NCBI GenBank assembly: GCA_031459235.1
Contig: JAVKIY010000007.1
Location: forward strand, 1-64,000
DNA from: Fervidifonticultor_A tertius
GTDB lineage: Bacteria; Sysuimicrobiota; Sysuimicrobiia; Sysuimicrobiales; Humicultoraceae
Direction of reading: 5' to 3'
Length of the DNA stretch: 64,000 bases
Shown here piece after piece: positions 8,176 through 19,550 of the stretch. How positions within the stretch are numbered: the first letter of the stretch is position 1; each line of letters begins with the position of its first letter. The position numbers and the translations under genes are program-made. The notes beneath the pieces were generated by a model. That model worked only from the letters and a program-made list of their open reading frames with translations, was not told the DNA's origin and searched no databases.

Positions 8176-8514
8176 TCAACCGGCGCGCGATCGTATGCAC
8201 TCCTCGCACTCGCACAGCTCGCCGCGCAGCGACCGGTACGTGTACAGCCCGGTGTTGTGGCCGTCCGACCACTCGAATCGCAGCGCGTACGCGCCGACCT
8301 TCGAGACGCTCATCGCGCGGATGTCCGGTCGGATGTCCTCCGGTCGCGGCCTGGGCGGTCGGTACCTCCACTCCCCGACGCAGTGTGCGCACGGGCAGTG
8401 GACGCGGAGGTGCCTCCACGTGTAGGTGGACCGGTGGCCGTCCGACCAGGTGATGGAGAATGACCGGTCGGTGGCGCTCCCCAGCTCGACCGGCACAGGC
8501 GTGCGCGGGCTCAT
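8176..8514 (-). CDS. DUF971 (GBBH-like N-terminal domain) protein
   Basis: A 112-residue protein beginning at the ATG at 8514. It contains the DUF971 pattern twice over: ITWSDGHRSTYTWRHLRVHC with CPCAHCVGEW, and YALRFEWSDGHNTGLYTYRS with CECEEC near the end. The fold is found alone and as the N-terminal domain of gamma-butyrobetaine hydroxylase; stand-alone copies often lie near iron-sulfur or quinone genes and may bind metal through the cysteines. No specific reaction is known. Its ATG overlaps the TGA of mutM (ATGA), so it is translated as the last gene of the ispH-der-mutM operon. Confidence 0.8.
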   Translation of the reverse strand: MSPRTPVPVELGSATDRSFSITWSDGHRSTYTWRHLRVHCPCAHCVGEWRYRPPRPRPEDIRPDIRAMSVSKVGAYALRFEWSDGHNTGLYTYRSLRGELCECEECIRSRAG

Positions 8515-9314
8515 CGTTGGCACTTTGGGCACCAGAATGCGGGCCGGCCCCCCACGCGCCCGGTAGCGATCCTGGTCCCGCACACGCGGCACGGCTGTCC
8601 GCCGCGGCCGTAGACCGCCGGGCGGAAGCGGCCCCGACGTCCGGTCGCATCGATAAACTCGGGCTCGCCGCCCGCCCGGATGCCGCGCCGCAGCACGGAG
8701 CGCGTCGCCTGGTGCAGGCGTTTCCACTGCTCCTCCGAGAGGGTCTGGACCGCCCGGCCGGGCCGCAGGCCGGCCGCGAACAGGACCTCCAGCGCCCACA
8801 GGTTGCCGATGCCGGCCAGACGGGACTGGTCGGTGAGCATGTTCCGTATGGCGCCGCGTCCGGACAGACGCTCGCGGAAGCGCGCCAGGGTCAGCGACGG
8901 GTCGAGCGGGTCCGGCCCGAGGCTGGCCAGTGCCGGCATGCTGGCCAGCGCCGCGGTCCGGTACAAGTTGAGGTTGCTGAGCTGCAGCTCCCGGAACTCC
9001 ACCACCTTGCCGTCGTCAAGCGCCAGCAGCGCGGCGGTCGAGGCGTCGGGCACGACCGCCCCGCGCACGAGCACGACGCCCCACAACGCGTAGTGAAACG
9101 CCAGCGTCCAACCGCCGCTGAGGTGGACGAGCAGCGTCTTGCCCCGCCGGTCCACGCCAAAGACGTGCCGGCCTGCGACGACCCGGGCAGCCTCGGCCGG
9201 CGTGTGCGAGCGCATGGCCTCGGGCCGACGGACGTCCAGGCGCTCGATGCGTCGGCCGGTCACCAGCGGGCCCAGCGTCAGGCGCGCGGTCTCGACCTCG
9301 GGGAGTTCAGGCAT
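8511..9314 (-). CDS. mutM: Formamidopyrimidine-DNA glycosylase
   Basis: Removes oxidised purines such as 8-oxoguanine and formamidopyrimidines and nicks the abasic site. The start at 9314 gives the obligatory N-terminus M-PELPEVETARL, where the proline is the catalytic nucleophile after Met removal and E3 is catalytic. A conserved lysine of the beta-F/alpha region lies in RRGKTLLVHL. The helix-two-turn-helix region includes DQSRLAGIGNLWALEVLFAA. The C-terminal zinc finger is complete (CRVCG at about 239 and CPKC near the end). At about 267 residues it has normal length. It overlaps the end of der by 8 bases and the DUF971 gene by 4. Confidence 0.96.
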   Translation of the reverse strand: MPELPEVETARLTLGPLVTGRRIERLDVRRPEAMRSHTPAEAARVVAGRHVFGVDRRGKTLLVHLSGGWTLAFHYALWGVVLVRGAVVPDASTAALLALDDGKVVEFRELQLSNLNLYRTAALASMPALASLGPDPLDPSLTLARFRERLSGRGAIRNMLTDQSRLAGIGNLWALEVLFAAGLRPGRAVQTLSEEQWKRLHQATRSVLRRGIRAGGEPEFIDATGRRGRFRPAVYGRGGQPCRVCGTRIATGRVGGRPAFWCPKCQR

Positions 9315-10656
9315 GCTGGGCCTCGGACTCGCGCCGCCGCCGCAGCACCAGCCGCAGGGGCACACCCGTCAGGTCCACCTGGGAACGGATCGCCCGCTCC
9401 AGGTAGCGCCGGTAGGTGTCGGGCATGCGCGAGGGCTCGTTGACGAACAGGACGATCGTCGGCGGCGCGGCCTCGGGCTGGGTGGCGTAGTAGAGGCGCA
9501 GCCGCCGGCCCGCGGCGTCCGCCGGCGGCGGCTGCGCGGCCACGGCCTCGCCCACGATGCGGTTCAGAACCCCGGTGCCGATACGTGACCGGTGGTTGGC
9601 CGCCACCCGGTCCACGGTGTCGAACAGCGCCTCCACGCCCCAGCCGCGCGCGGCCGAGAGCCGCACCAGCGGTGCGTAGTCGATGAACCGGAGCGCGGCG
9701 CGCGCGGCCTGCTCGCGCTGTCGGTCCGGGCGTGGCTGGGCCGCCACCAGGTCCCACTTGTTCATCGCCACCACGACCCCACACCCGGCCTCGGCGGCTT
9801 CGGCGGCGATGCGCTGGTCCTGGTCGGCCACGGGTACGCTCGCGTCGAGGACCACAACCGCAACGTCGGCGCGTTCGATCGCGCGCCGGGTGCGCGCCGC
9901 GCTGTACGCCTCGACGGGATGACCGACGCGCGCGCGCCGCCGCAGCCCGGCGGTGTCGATGAGCAGGTAGCGGCGCCCGCCCCGCTCGCAGAGCGTGTCC
10001 ACCGCATCGCGCGTGGTGCCAGGTGCGGCGTCCACGATCACCCGCTCCTCGCCGAGCATGGTGTTCACGAGCGACGACTTTCCCACGTTGGGCCGGCCGA
10101 CGACGGCCACGGCCACCGGCCGCTCGGCCGGCGGGGCCGTTTCCACGTCGGGCAGCAGGGCCACGATGGCGTCCAGCAGGTCGCCGGTGGCCCGGCCGTG
10201 CGTGGCCGAAACGGCGATGGGATCGCCCAGACCCAGACTGTAGAACTCGTGGGCGGCACTCTCCTGCGAGGGATGGTCCACCTTGTTCGCGACGAGCAGC
10301 ACCGGGAGACGGGCCTCCCGCAGCCGCTGCGCGATCTCGCGATCTTCGGGGACGACCCCCTGCCGGGCGTCCACGACCAGCACGGCCAGATCGGCCTGCT
10401 CGATCGCGGCTTCGGCCTGGGCCCGGACGCGGGCGTCGATGGGCTCATCAGAGGTTGAGCGCAGTCCGCCGGTATCCACCAGCGCGAACCGGCGGCCCTG
10501 CCAGTCGGTTTCGGCGTAGAGCCGGTCGCGCGTGACCCCCGGGGTGTCCTCGACGATGGCCAGGCGCTGGCCGACGAGCCGGTTGAACAGGGCGGACTTG
10601 CCGACGTTGGGCCGGCCGACGATGGCGACGACCGGGAGGCCGGCCCGGGCGCTCAC
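9307..10656 (-). CDS. der: Ribosome biogenesis GTPase Der (EngA)
   Basis: A 449-residue tandem GTPase needed for 50S subunit maturation. Two G domains are visible: GRPNVGKSAL with DTPGVTRDR, DTGG and ANKVD in the first, and GRPNVGKSSL with PGTTRDAVD, DTAGLRRRARV and MNKWD in the second. A C-terminal KH-like domain follows (PPTIVLFVNEPSRMPDTYRR). The GTG at 10656 begins VSARAGLPVVAIVGRP, placing the first P-loop at the usual distance from the N-terminus; longer upstream frames are antisense noise. The gene overlaps ispH by 4 bases and mutM by 8. Confidence 0.96.
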   Translation of the reverse strand: MSARAGLPVVAIVGRPNVGKSALFNRLVGQRLAIVEDTPGVTRDRLYAETDWQGRRFALVDTGGLRSTSDEPIDARVRAQAEAAIEQADLAVLVVDARQGVVPEDREIAQRLREARLPVLLVANKVDHPSQESAAHEFYSLGLGDPIAVSATHGRATGDLLDAIVALLPDVETAPPAERPVAVAVVGRPNVGKSSLVNTMLGEERVIVDAAPGTTRDAVDTLCERGGRRYLLIDTAGLRRRARVGHPVEAYSAARTRRAIERADVAVVVLDASVPVADQDQRIAAEAAEAGCGVVVAMNKWDLVAAQPRPDRQREQAARAALRFIDYAPLVRLSAARGWGVEALFDTVDRVAANHRSRIGTGVLNRIVGEAVAAQPPPADAAGRRLRLYYATQPEAAPPTIVLFVNEPSRMPDTYRRYLERAIRSQVDLTGVPLRLVLRRRRESEAQHA

Positions 10657-11525
10657 GACGTCCGGCTGGCGGCGGGTGCCTCCATGGCGGCGCCGATCTC
10701 CTCGAGCCGGCCGACAACCTCGGCGATGATCCAGTTCGGCGTCGAGGCGCCCGACATCACGCCCACCGAGCGGACCCCGGCGAACCACTCGGGTCGGAGC
10801 TCGGCGGCCACCTCGACGTGAAAGGTGGGCAGGGCGTGTGCGCGGCCGATCTCGGCCAGGCGCGTCGTGTTGCTGCTGCCGTGCCCGCCGACGACCACCA
10901 GCGCGTCCACGCGCTCCACCAGCACGTCGGCTTCCTCCTGGCGAACGGTGATCGCCGGGCACAGCGTGTTGACGACCTTGAGCTCCTTGACCCGCAGCGC
11001 GATGTCGCCGACGATCTCGCGGAAGTTCTGGAGCGACTGTGTGGTCTGCGAGATGACGCCGATCTTGCCGCGCAGCTTCAGCGCGGCGGCCTCCTCGCGC
11101 GTGTGGACGACAGTGACGCGATCGCCCAGGGCCTCCTTCAGCGTGACCATCTCGGGGTGCCCGTGGTCGCCCACGGCGATGAGCTGGTAGCCTTCCTCGA
11201 CGAGTTTGTGGGCGAGCGAGTGGGAACGTGTCACCACCGGGCAGGTCGCGTCGATCACCTTCATGCCGCGGGCGGCCGCGGCGTCGAGGACCGCGTGCTC
11301 GACCCCGTAAGCCGAGACCACGAACGCTTCACCCCGCAGCCCGTCCAGTGCCTCGGTCACCGCGACCCCGGCGTCTTCGAGCCGGCCGACCACCTGGGGG
11401 TTGTGGATGAGCGGGCCCCAGGTCTGGACGCCGCCGGGGTGCGCGCGCGCCGCGGCCTCCGCCATCTCCACGGCGCGGCGGACGCCGCCGCAGAACCCCT
11501 GGTGCCTGGCCATAATGATCTCCAC
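10653..11525 (-). CDS. ispH: 4-hydroxy-3-methylbut-2-enyl diphosphate reductase
   Basis: Last enzyme of the MEP isoprenoid pathway, an Fe-S protein that makes IPP and DMAPP. The three cluster cysteines are in HQGFCGGVRRAVE, IDATCPVVTR and NTLCPAITVRQ. Active-site motifs HNPQVV, GDHGHPE, SQTTQS and GGHGSSNTTRL are present. The chosen GTG at 11525 follows a GGGGGG-rich ribosome-binding site and gives the usual start VEIIMARHQGFC, with 290 residues of normal length. It heads the ispH-der-mutM-DUF971 operon and has its own promoter candidate at 11556-11584. It is divergent from glpD. Confidence 0.96.
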   Translation of the reverse strand: MEIIMARHQGFCGGVRRAVEMAEAAARAHPGGVQTWGPLIHNPQVVGRLEDAGVAVTEALDGLRGEAFVVSAYGVEHAVLDAAAARGMKVIDATCPVVTRSHSLAHKLVEEGYQLIAVGDHGHPEMVTLKEALGDRVTVVHTREEAAALKLRGKIGVISQTTQSLQNFREIVGDIALRVKELKVVNTLCPAITVRQEEADVLVERVDALVVVGGHGSSNTTRLAEIGRAHALPTFHVEVAAELRPEWFAGVRSVGVMSGASTPNWIIAEVVGRLEEIGAAMEAPAASRTS

Positions 11526-11555
11526 GAGCGACCCCCCGGCGAGCTTCCGAGCCTG

Positions 11556-11584
11556 AGGATAGCACAGGCCCCGGGGGGCCACAA
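11556..11584 (-). promoter_or_regulatory. Sigma-70-type promoter for ispH
   Basis: On the minus strand TTGTGG (11584-11579) and TATCCT (11561-11556) are separated by exactly 17 bases, about 30 bases before the ispH start codon. Both boxes are one or two bases from consensus in a very GC-rich intergenic region, so a chance match is less likely. Confidence 0.5.
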
Positions 11585-11678
11585 CGAACCGTCGGGCCGC
11601 GACCCGAGGACCACGCCGAGGCCGCGGCGTATGCTGGAGGTGGCCGCCGCGCCAGCGGCGCGCTGGGAGGGATCGGCG

Positions 11679-13354
11679 ATGCGCACGACCGCCCGCGACG
11701 ACGTGCTCGGGGCGCTGGCCCGGGGCGTGGACGTGCTGGTGATCGGCGGCGGGATCACCGGCGCCGGGGTCGCGCTGGACGCGGCGACGCGCGGGTTCCG
11801 CGTGGGGCTCGTCGAGCGGGCGGACTTCGCGAGCGGCACGAGCAGCCGGTCTACCAAGCTGGTCCACGGTGGCATCCGCTACCTACCGCAGGGACACGTC
11901 GCGCTGGTCCGCGAGGGGCTGCGCGAGCGCACCCGTCTGTTCCGTCTGGCGCCCTCGCTCGTGCGGCCCCAGCCGTTCGTCGTCCCGCTGTACGAGGACA
12001 CACGCCGGCCCCTGGGGGTCCGTCTCCCGGGCGTCATACGGCCGCTGGCGCCGCTTGGCATCCGCGCCGGGCTGTTCGCCTACGATCTTCTCGCCGGGCA
12101 ACCGGACCTCCGGCACCGGGCGCTGTCGCGCGTGGCCATCGAGGAGCGGCTCCCAAACCTGCGCACCGACGGTCTGCGGGCCGCCCTGGTGTACTACGAC
12201 GGGCGGACCGACGATGTACGACTGACGCACGCGGTGCTGGCCGCGGCGCGCGCGCACGGCGCGGTTGCCGCCAACTACGCCGCGGTCACGGGGCTGCTGC
12301 GCACGGGCGGGACGGTCGGCGGAGCGGTCGTCGAGGACCGCCTGCGTGGCGGCACGCTCACCGTGCCCGCCCGCTTCGTCGTCAACGCCACGGGCGCGTG
12401 GGGCGAGCAAGTGGCTGCGCTCGACGCACCTCCGCCCTTCCGCATCCGGCACAGCAAGGGGACCCACCTGGTCTTGCGGGACGGGGCCGTGCGGACGGAG
12501 ACCGCGCTCGTCATCCCCGAGACCGACGACGGCCGGCTGGCGTTCATCGTGCCGTGGGCCGGGCGGCCGCTGCTCGGGACGACCGACGACGCCTACGACG
12601 GTGACCTGGCGGCGCCACGTGCGACGCCAGCCGACGTTGACTACCTGCTCGCGCACGCGAACCGCTATCTGCGATGGCCGCTCGATCGGCGCGATGTAAC
12701 CGCGGCGTGGGCGGGCATCCGCCCGCTGATCTCGGCAGCCGGCGGCAGTACCGCCGCGCTGGCCCGGGACCACATGGTCTCGGTCTCGCCCGGCGGCGTA
12801 GTCAGCATCGTCGGCGGGAAGCTCACGAGCTACCGCAAGATGGCCGAAGACGCAGTGGACGCGGTCGTGGCGCGCGACGGCGGTGGCCGGCCCTGCCGGA
12901 CCGCCGACCTGGTGCTCGACGACACGGCCCGGGCCGAGGCGGCGCGCGCCGCGCTGGCGGCCGCCGGGGTGCCCGCGGCGACCGTCGCTCACCTGCTCGA
13001 GTGGTACGGCGGCGCGGCGCTCGCGCTGGCCGAGCTGATCCGCGCAGAGCCCGCGCTGGGACGGCCGCTCCACCCGGCGACGCCCGCGGTGGCTGCGGAG
13101 GTCGTCTATGCCTGTCGGGTCGAGATGGCCGCGAATCTCAGCGACATGATGTTCCTGCGCGTCAGACTCGCGGCGATCGACGTGGACGCCGCGGCGCACG
13201 CTGTGGGGGGGGTTACGGCCCTGATGAGCCGCGAACTTGGCTGGGACCCCCCGGAGACTACCCGACAGCGAGAGGCGTTCGAGGCCGCGCTCGCGCGCGA
13301 GTCCGGGTGGGTCGCGCCCCCCTCGCCGGCTGATCCCGGCAGGCCGCGGACTGC

Positions 13355-13364
<10 letters not shown>
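11679..13364 (+). CDS. glpD: Aerobic glycerol-3-phosphate dehydrogenase
   Basis: A 561-residue membrane-associated flavoenzyme oxidising glycerol 3-phosphate to dihydroxyacetone phosphate, passing electrons to quinone. The N-terminal FAD-binding motif VLVIGGGITGAGVALDAATR is followed by ADFASGTSSRSTKLVHGGIR and YLPQGHVALVREGL, all typical of GlpD. The middle shows FVVNATGAW, and the DAO C-terminal domain with SIVGGKLTSYRKMAEDAVD is present. The start at 11679 follows GGGAGG. It converges with and overlaps by 10 bases the glycerophosphodiesterase gene on the other strand, whose operon probably supplies its substrate. Confidence 0.95.
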
Positions 13365-14110
<746 letters not shown>

Positions 14111-14117
14111 GCGCGCC

Positions 14118-14933
14118 TCATGCCGGGAGGAGCTGGTCCAGCCGATCGAGCACGAAGTCGGGCGCCGGGTCGGCGGCCTCCGCCGCCAGGGCCGTGGTCA
14201 CGCCGGTCAGCACGAGCGCGGTGACCATACCGGCCGCGCGGCCCATGGCCACGTCGGTCTCCAGGCGGTCGCCGACCATCAGGCTGTCGGGCGGTGGCGT
14301 GCCCAGGCGCTCGAGCAGCGCCGCGCCCATGATCGGCGAGGGCTTGCCCACGACCTCGTCCACCCGATGCCCGGTGGCGGCCTCGACCGCGGCCACGATC
14401 GCCCCGCAGTCCGGCAGGCCGCCCTCGGGGGTCGGGCAGTACGCGTCGCGGTTGGTTGCCACGAACCTGGCGCCCGCGCGGATCGCGTCGAACGCGATCT
14501 GGAGCTTGCGGTAGTCGAACGTGCGGTCGAAGCAGGCCACGACGATGTCCACCTCCGCCGCCCGGTCCACCAGCCGGAACCCGGCCTCGGCGAGCTCCCG
14601 TTGCGCCGACGGCTCGCCGATCACGAACAGGCGCGCGCCGGGCGCCGTGCGTTGCAGGTGGCGCACCAGGACCCACGAGGAGTTGACCACGTCTTCGGGC
14701 GGCGTCGGAATGCCCAGCCGCGTGAGCTTGGCCGCGTAGTCCGCCCGGGTGTGCAGCGGATTGTTCGACAGGAACACCACGGGTCGGCCGCGGAGGCGGA
14801 GCGCGGCCACCGTCTCGGCGGCACCGGGCAACAGCGCCTCGCCGAGGTACGTCGTTCCGTCGAGGTCCAGCGCGTAGCCGGCGAACCACCGGTCGGGCCG
14901 GCGGCGGCCGGCCGCCCTAGCCGCCGCCGCCAA
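14118..14933 (-). CDS. HAD-family phosphatase (NagD/PGP-like, class IIA)
   Basis: The 271-residue product has HAD motif I in altered form (YALDLDGTTYLGEALLPGA), motif II FLSNNPLHTR, a C2a-type cap (ARFVATNRDAYCPTPEGGLP), Lys in VVGKPSPIM and motif IV MVGDRLETDVAMGRAAGM. These are typical of the NagD, pyridoxal-phosphatase and glycerol-3-phosphate-phosphatase group. The only credible start is TTG at 14933, preceded by GGGAGG; the gene overlaps the permease end by 17 bases. Position between a transporter and GDPD suggests that it dephosphorylates a phosphorylated sugar or polyol, perhaps glycerol 3-phosphate itself, but the exact substrate cannot be read from sequence. Confidence 0.85.
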   Translation of the reverse strand: MAAAARAAGRRRPDRWFAGYALDLDGTTYLGEALLPGAAETVAALRLRGRPVVFLSNNPLHTRADYAAKLTRLGIPTPPEDVVNSSWVLVRHLQRTAPGARLFVIGEPSAQRELAEAGFRLVDRAAEVDIVVACFDRTFDYRKLQIAFDAIRAGARFVATNRDAYCPTPEGGLPDCGAIVAAVEAATGHRVDEVVGKPSPIMGAALLERLGTPPPDSLMVGDRLETDVAMGRAAGMVTALVLTGVTTALAAEAADPAPDFVLDRLDQLLPA

Positions 14934-16637
14934 AGAACCCTCCCATGCGCGCGCCGGTGAGCCGGTAGACCGCGAACAGCGTGACGGCGCAGAGCAGGAT
15001 CAGTACGAAGCCGAGCGCGGCCGCCTGACCGATGGTGCCCGAGGTGTAGTACGTGAAGATGCCGATCGTCATCGTCTCCCACCCGGGTAGGAACAGCAGG
15101 ATGGTGGCCGCGGCTTCCTGTAGCGCGAACATCAGCGAGAACAGCGCGCCGGCGAGCACGCCGCGCCAGATCAACGGCAGCGTGATGTCCAGGACGACCC
15201 GGACCCCCGAGGCCCCCACGCTTGCCGCGGACTCCTCCATCGAACGGTGCAGCCCGAGCAGGGACGCGTACGTCGCGCGCACCGTATAGGGCATCCGGCG
15301 GATGGCCAGCACCAGCGGCATGATCAGCCACAACCGGCTCAGGACCAGGCCGAAGGGCGGCAGCGGGAAGTGAAACGCGCGGATGTAGGCGATCCCGATT
15401 GCGGTGCCGGGGAGCGCCAGCACGAGCGTGACGATCGCGTCCAGCGCGCCGCGCCCGGGAAGCGTCGTGCGCGCCAGAATCCACCCGAGCGGGGTGCCCA
15501 CCGCGAGAATGATCGCGACCGCGAGCGCGCTCCATCGCAAGGTGTTGATGACGTAGATCGGCGTCAGGTGCAGGACCGCGTCCAGGTGGGCCAGGGTAAA
15601 GCGCGTCGGGAACGGCGTGAGCGACCAAGCCCGCCCGAAGGCCGCGAGCGTCACGCCGAGGTACGGTAGGAACGCGAGCGTGAGCACGGCGACGAAGAAC
15701 GCGGGGGCGAGCACGCGCGGTAGCCCGCGCAGCGGCCTGCGCTCCACGGCACGATACGACAGCACGGCGTACTCCCGGAGCGCCACGATCCGACGCGCGA
15801 TGACCAGGAAGACGATGGCCATCGCGGCCATCAGCGCGCCGATCACGATACCCATCTTGAACAGGCGCCGGTCCACGAACTGCACGATGTTCAGGTAGGC
15901 CTGCGACGAGATCAGGTCCTGGAGGCCGACCACCAGCGGCGTGGCGAAGTCGGCGAACGCCAGAATGAAGACGAGGGTCGCCCCCGAAACGAACCCGGGG
16001 GTCACGAGGGGGATCACGATGTCCCGGATCCGCCGCAGGCCGCGCGACCCGACGGCCTCCGCCGCCTCCTCGAGCGAGGCGTCCAGCCGGCTCAGCCCGT
16101 CCACGACGTTGAGCGTGACCAGCGGGAAGTAGTGGAGCACCATGGCGAGCAAGACGCCGTGCCAGCCGTAGATGAAGTTGACCGGGCGCGCGAAGCCGAA
16201 ATAGTCTTGGAGCAGCACGTTGACCGTGCCCGCGCGGCCGAGCACGAACACCAGGCCCATGATGCCGACCAGCGGCGGCATGATGATCGGGAGCATGGTC
16301 AGGTACCCGAAGACGCCGCGGCCCGGAAAGTCATACCGCACGAGCAAAAACGCCGCCAGGAACCCCAGGACCGCGCATCCCGCGACCGTCCCCCCGGCCA
16401 CGATCAGCGAGTTGAGAAGCGCGCGGCGGTAGAACCGGTCGCCGGCGAAGTCGCGCAGGAACGCCAGCGTGAACTCGCCGGCTTCCGTGGTCAGGGCGTC
16501 GGCGAACAGCCGGTACAGCGGGAACAGGATGAAGAGCGCGAGGAAACCGTAGACCGGCAGGGCCCACACCAGGCCCGGGACGCGCACGCGGCGCACGGCC
16601 ATCGGCGCCCGGGCCGCGGCCGCCACGGCAGGCGGCG

Positions 16638-16641
<4 letters not shown>
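14917..16641 (-). CDS. ABC transporter permease, two fused membrane domains (FbpB type)
   Basis: A 574-residue inner-membrane protein with about twelve helices in two homologous halves. Each half carries the BPD_transp_1 coupling motif, seen around LEEAAEAVGSRGLRRIRDIVIPL in the first half and MEESAASVGASGVRVVLD followed by ITLPLIWRGVLAGALF in the second. Fused permeases of this kind occur in the ferric iron, thiamine, phosphonate and AfuABC hexose-phosphate family. The GTG at 16641 overlaps the stop of the ATPase gene. The operon context with GDPD and a phosphatase argues for an organophosphate substrate rather than iron. Confidence 0.9.
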
Positions 16642-17717
<1,076 letters not shown>

Positions 17718-17738
17718 GCCGTGGTCACGCTCCTGCGC

Positions 17739-17769
17739 GGGGAGGGACGCCTGGGCAGCGTCCCTCCCC
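17739..17769 (-). other. 12-bp hairpin between the solute-binding-protein and ATPase genes
   Basis: GGGGAGGGACGC and GCGTCCCTCCCC are perfectly complementary around a 7-base loop. There is no U-tract on either strand, so it is not a standard intrinsic terminator. In this position it could protect the 3' end of a processed solute-binding-protein mRNA, giving more binding protein than membrane subunits. Confidence 0.6.
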
Positions 17770-17798
17770 CGTTACACGACCGGCGCCGCGCGCGGCCG

Positions 17799-18941
17799 CT
17801 ACTGGCAGTGCAACCGCTTCAGTTCGTTGTGACGCTCGAGGACGAGCTTGCGGAATGTGTCGTTGACCAGGCTGTAGCGCTGCTGCGCCACCGCGTCGTC
17901 GTAGATGTTCTGTAGCGGTCGGTCGAAGAACGACCGTGCGCCAGCGAACTCGGCCATACGCTCGAGCGCCGAGCCCCGCGGGCCCTCCATACGGTACTTC
18001 GGCGTGATCGCGTACTGACCGCGCGCCATGATCGTCCGCTGGCCCTCCTCGCTCAGGATGAACTGAATGAACGCGCGCGCCGTACGCGCGTTCCTCGCGT
18101 TGGCGATGACCGCGAGCGGCTCCGGGGTCACGAAGCCCGCGGTCGGGGTGACGTACTTCAGGTCGTGGCCGTCGAGCAGGTCCTCGAAGGCCATGTACGC
18201 CGGCACGGCAAACCCGGCCGCGAACTCCCCCTTGGCCACCACGGTTGGCACGTCGCGGCTGCGGGCGACGAAGATGCCCGTGTTGGCGCCGAGCCGCTGC
18301 GCCCACTCCCAGCCCCGCTGCCAGCCGAGCCGCTGGAGGATGACCTCGTAGGAGGCGTGGTTGGAGCTGGACCGGTCCGGGGTGGCCTGCGAGATCTGAC
18401 CCTTCAGCCGACAGTCGAGCAGGTCGTCCCAGTCGCGGATCGCCTCCATGCCGAGCCGCCGGAGCAGGCGGGGGTGCCAGGTGACGCCATAGGGGGTCAG
18501 GCAGCACCCGACCCAGAAGTTCCGGGGATCCTTGAGCGCGATCGGCTTCGGCGTGCCGATCGACGCCGGGATCTCGCGCATGACGGCCTCGGGCAGCTCG
18601 AGCGGCGCCAGCAGCCGGCGCTCGGCCAGGTCGTCGAACAGCGCGGGCTCCCCACCCCAGAAGACGTCGGCCTCCGGCCGCCCGCCCCACTCGCGGATGC
18701 GGCCGTACGCCACGGGCGTGCCGGCTGAGACCACCGTGGCGTTGACGCTCACCCCGAACTGGCGCTGCGCGAACGTCCGGAACGCGGCCACCGCGGGGTC
18801 GGCCACGGTGCGGGCAACCGGCGTGATGATCACGAGCCGGTCCTCGATCGCGGGCTGCGCGCCCAGCCGTACGGCCGGCATCACCGCGAGCGTCACCGCG
18901 ATGAGCACGGCAACGCCCCATAGCCTCTGTCGTGGCATCAT
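17799..18941 (-). CDS. Periplasmic solute-binding protein of the ferric/AfuA-like class
   Basis: 380 residues starting at tandem ATGs (18941 or 18938) behind AGGAGGG. A signal peptide (LWGVAVLIAVTLAVMPAVRL) leads into a type-2 periplasmic-binding fold: RLVIITPVARTVADPAVAAF, EADVFWGGEPALFDDLAERR, NFWVGCCLTPYGVTWHPRLL, FAVPAYMAFEDLLDGHDL and ARAFIQFILSEEGQRTIMAR. It belongs to the broad family of Fe(III), thiamine, phosphonate and hexose-phosphate binders. It is the first gene of an importer operon ending in a HAD phosphatase and GDPD, so a glycerophosphodiester or sugar phosphate is a more likely ligand than iron; the sequence alone does not decide. Confidence 0.87.
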   Translation of the reverse strand: MMPRQRLWGVAVLIAVTLAVMPAVRLGAQPAIEDRLVIITPVARTVADPAVAAFRTFAQRQFGVSVNATVVSAGTPVAYGRIREWGGRPEADVFWGGEPALFDDLAERRLLAPLELPEAVMREIPASIGTPKPIALKDPRNFWVGCCLTPYGVTWHPRLLRRLGMEAIRDWDDLLDCRLKGQISQATPDRSSSNHASYEVILQRLGWQRGWEWAQRLGANTGIFVARSRDVPTVVAKGEFAAGFAVPAYMAFEDLLDGHDLKYVTPTAGFVTPEPLAVIANARNARTARAFIQFILSEEGQRTIMARGQYAITPKYRMEGPRGSALERMAEFAGARSFFDRPLQNIYDDAVAQQRYSLVNDTFRKLVLERHNELKRLHCQ

Positions 18942-19105
18942 CGGCGTCCCTCCTTCAGACTGTGCAGGTTCCGAACACGACAAGACCCCGCCACAGCGGC
19001 GTCCGGCCCGGCTGCAACGGGGCTCCTCTGCCATGCGCACCCCATGGGTCTGTGGTCGTCTCGTCTTCCCCGGTGAGGTTCGCCGCCTTCCCGACCCATC
19101 CCTGG

Positions 19106-19471
19106 TCAGCGGATCCGACCCACGCCCAGCAGGCGGGCGACGTGGCCCAGCAGCGCACCCTCGTTGAGGCCGGTTAGCACGGCGCCGCCCACCAGGAAGA
19201 CCGGATAGCGCCGCGGCCGGTACCGCAAGACCCGAACGATCCACGCCCAGGAGAGGGGCTCGATCAGGTAGACCTCCACCCGGCTGCCGAACTCGCAGTG
19301 GAGCCGGTCCAGCAGGTCGAGCACGCGGTAGGCCTCCTCCCCGCCGACGTCACCCGGCCGGGGCCGGCGGGATCGGGCCTCCGCGGCCAGGCGCGGCAGG
19401 CCGAGGCCGGCGAGGCCGGGCGCGAGGACTTCGACCACCAGGCGACGGGAGGGCGCACTCAGCACGGCCAC
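19106..19471 (-). CDS. Small thioredoxin-fold-like protein without a CXXC motif
   Basis: About 121 residues if the GTG at 19471 is used (others at 19465 or 19549 are possible). The order of strands and helices resembles small thioredoxin-like proteins: a first strand LVVEVLAP, a middle strand RVEVYLIEPLSWAWIVRVLR, then YPVFLVGGAVLTGLNEGALL with the cis-Pro-like YP before a strand, and a last helix GHVARLLGVG. There is only one cysteine (HCEFG) and no CXXC, so it is not a classical redox protein. It lies upstream of the ABC operon in the same direction with a 164-base gap (18942-19105) in which I see nothing except the next ribosome-binding site. Function unknown. Confidence 0.55.
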   Translation of the reverse strand: MAVLSAPSRRLVVEVLAPGLAGLGLPRLAAEARSRRPRPGDVGGEEAYRVLDLLDRLHCEFGSRVEVYLIEPLSWAWIVRVLRYRPRRYPVFLVGGAVLTGLNEGALLGHVARLLGVGRIR

Positions 19472-19550
19472 GCGTGAGTAGTCCGCGCCAAGGCGGCGCA
19501 ACTCCTGCCCGGGGCAGGACTCATCCCGCGGCCTCCGAACAGCACGCACT

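Noticed and set aside
17799..18941. Firm assignment as a ferric iron binding protein
   Set aside because: The family is broad and the operon context points to an organophosphate, so only the class is given.
18942..19105. Riboswitch or small RNA before the binding-protein gene
   Set aside because: No recognisable class motif and no promoter/terminator pair.
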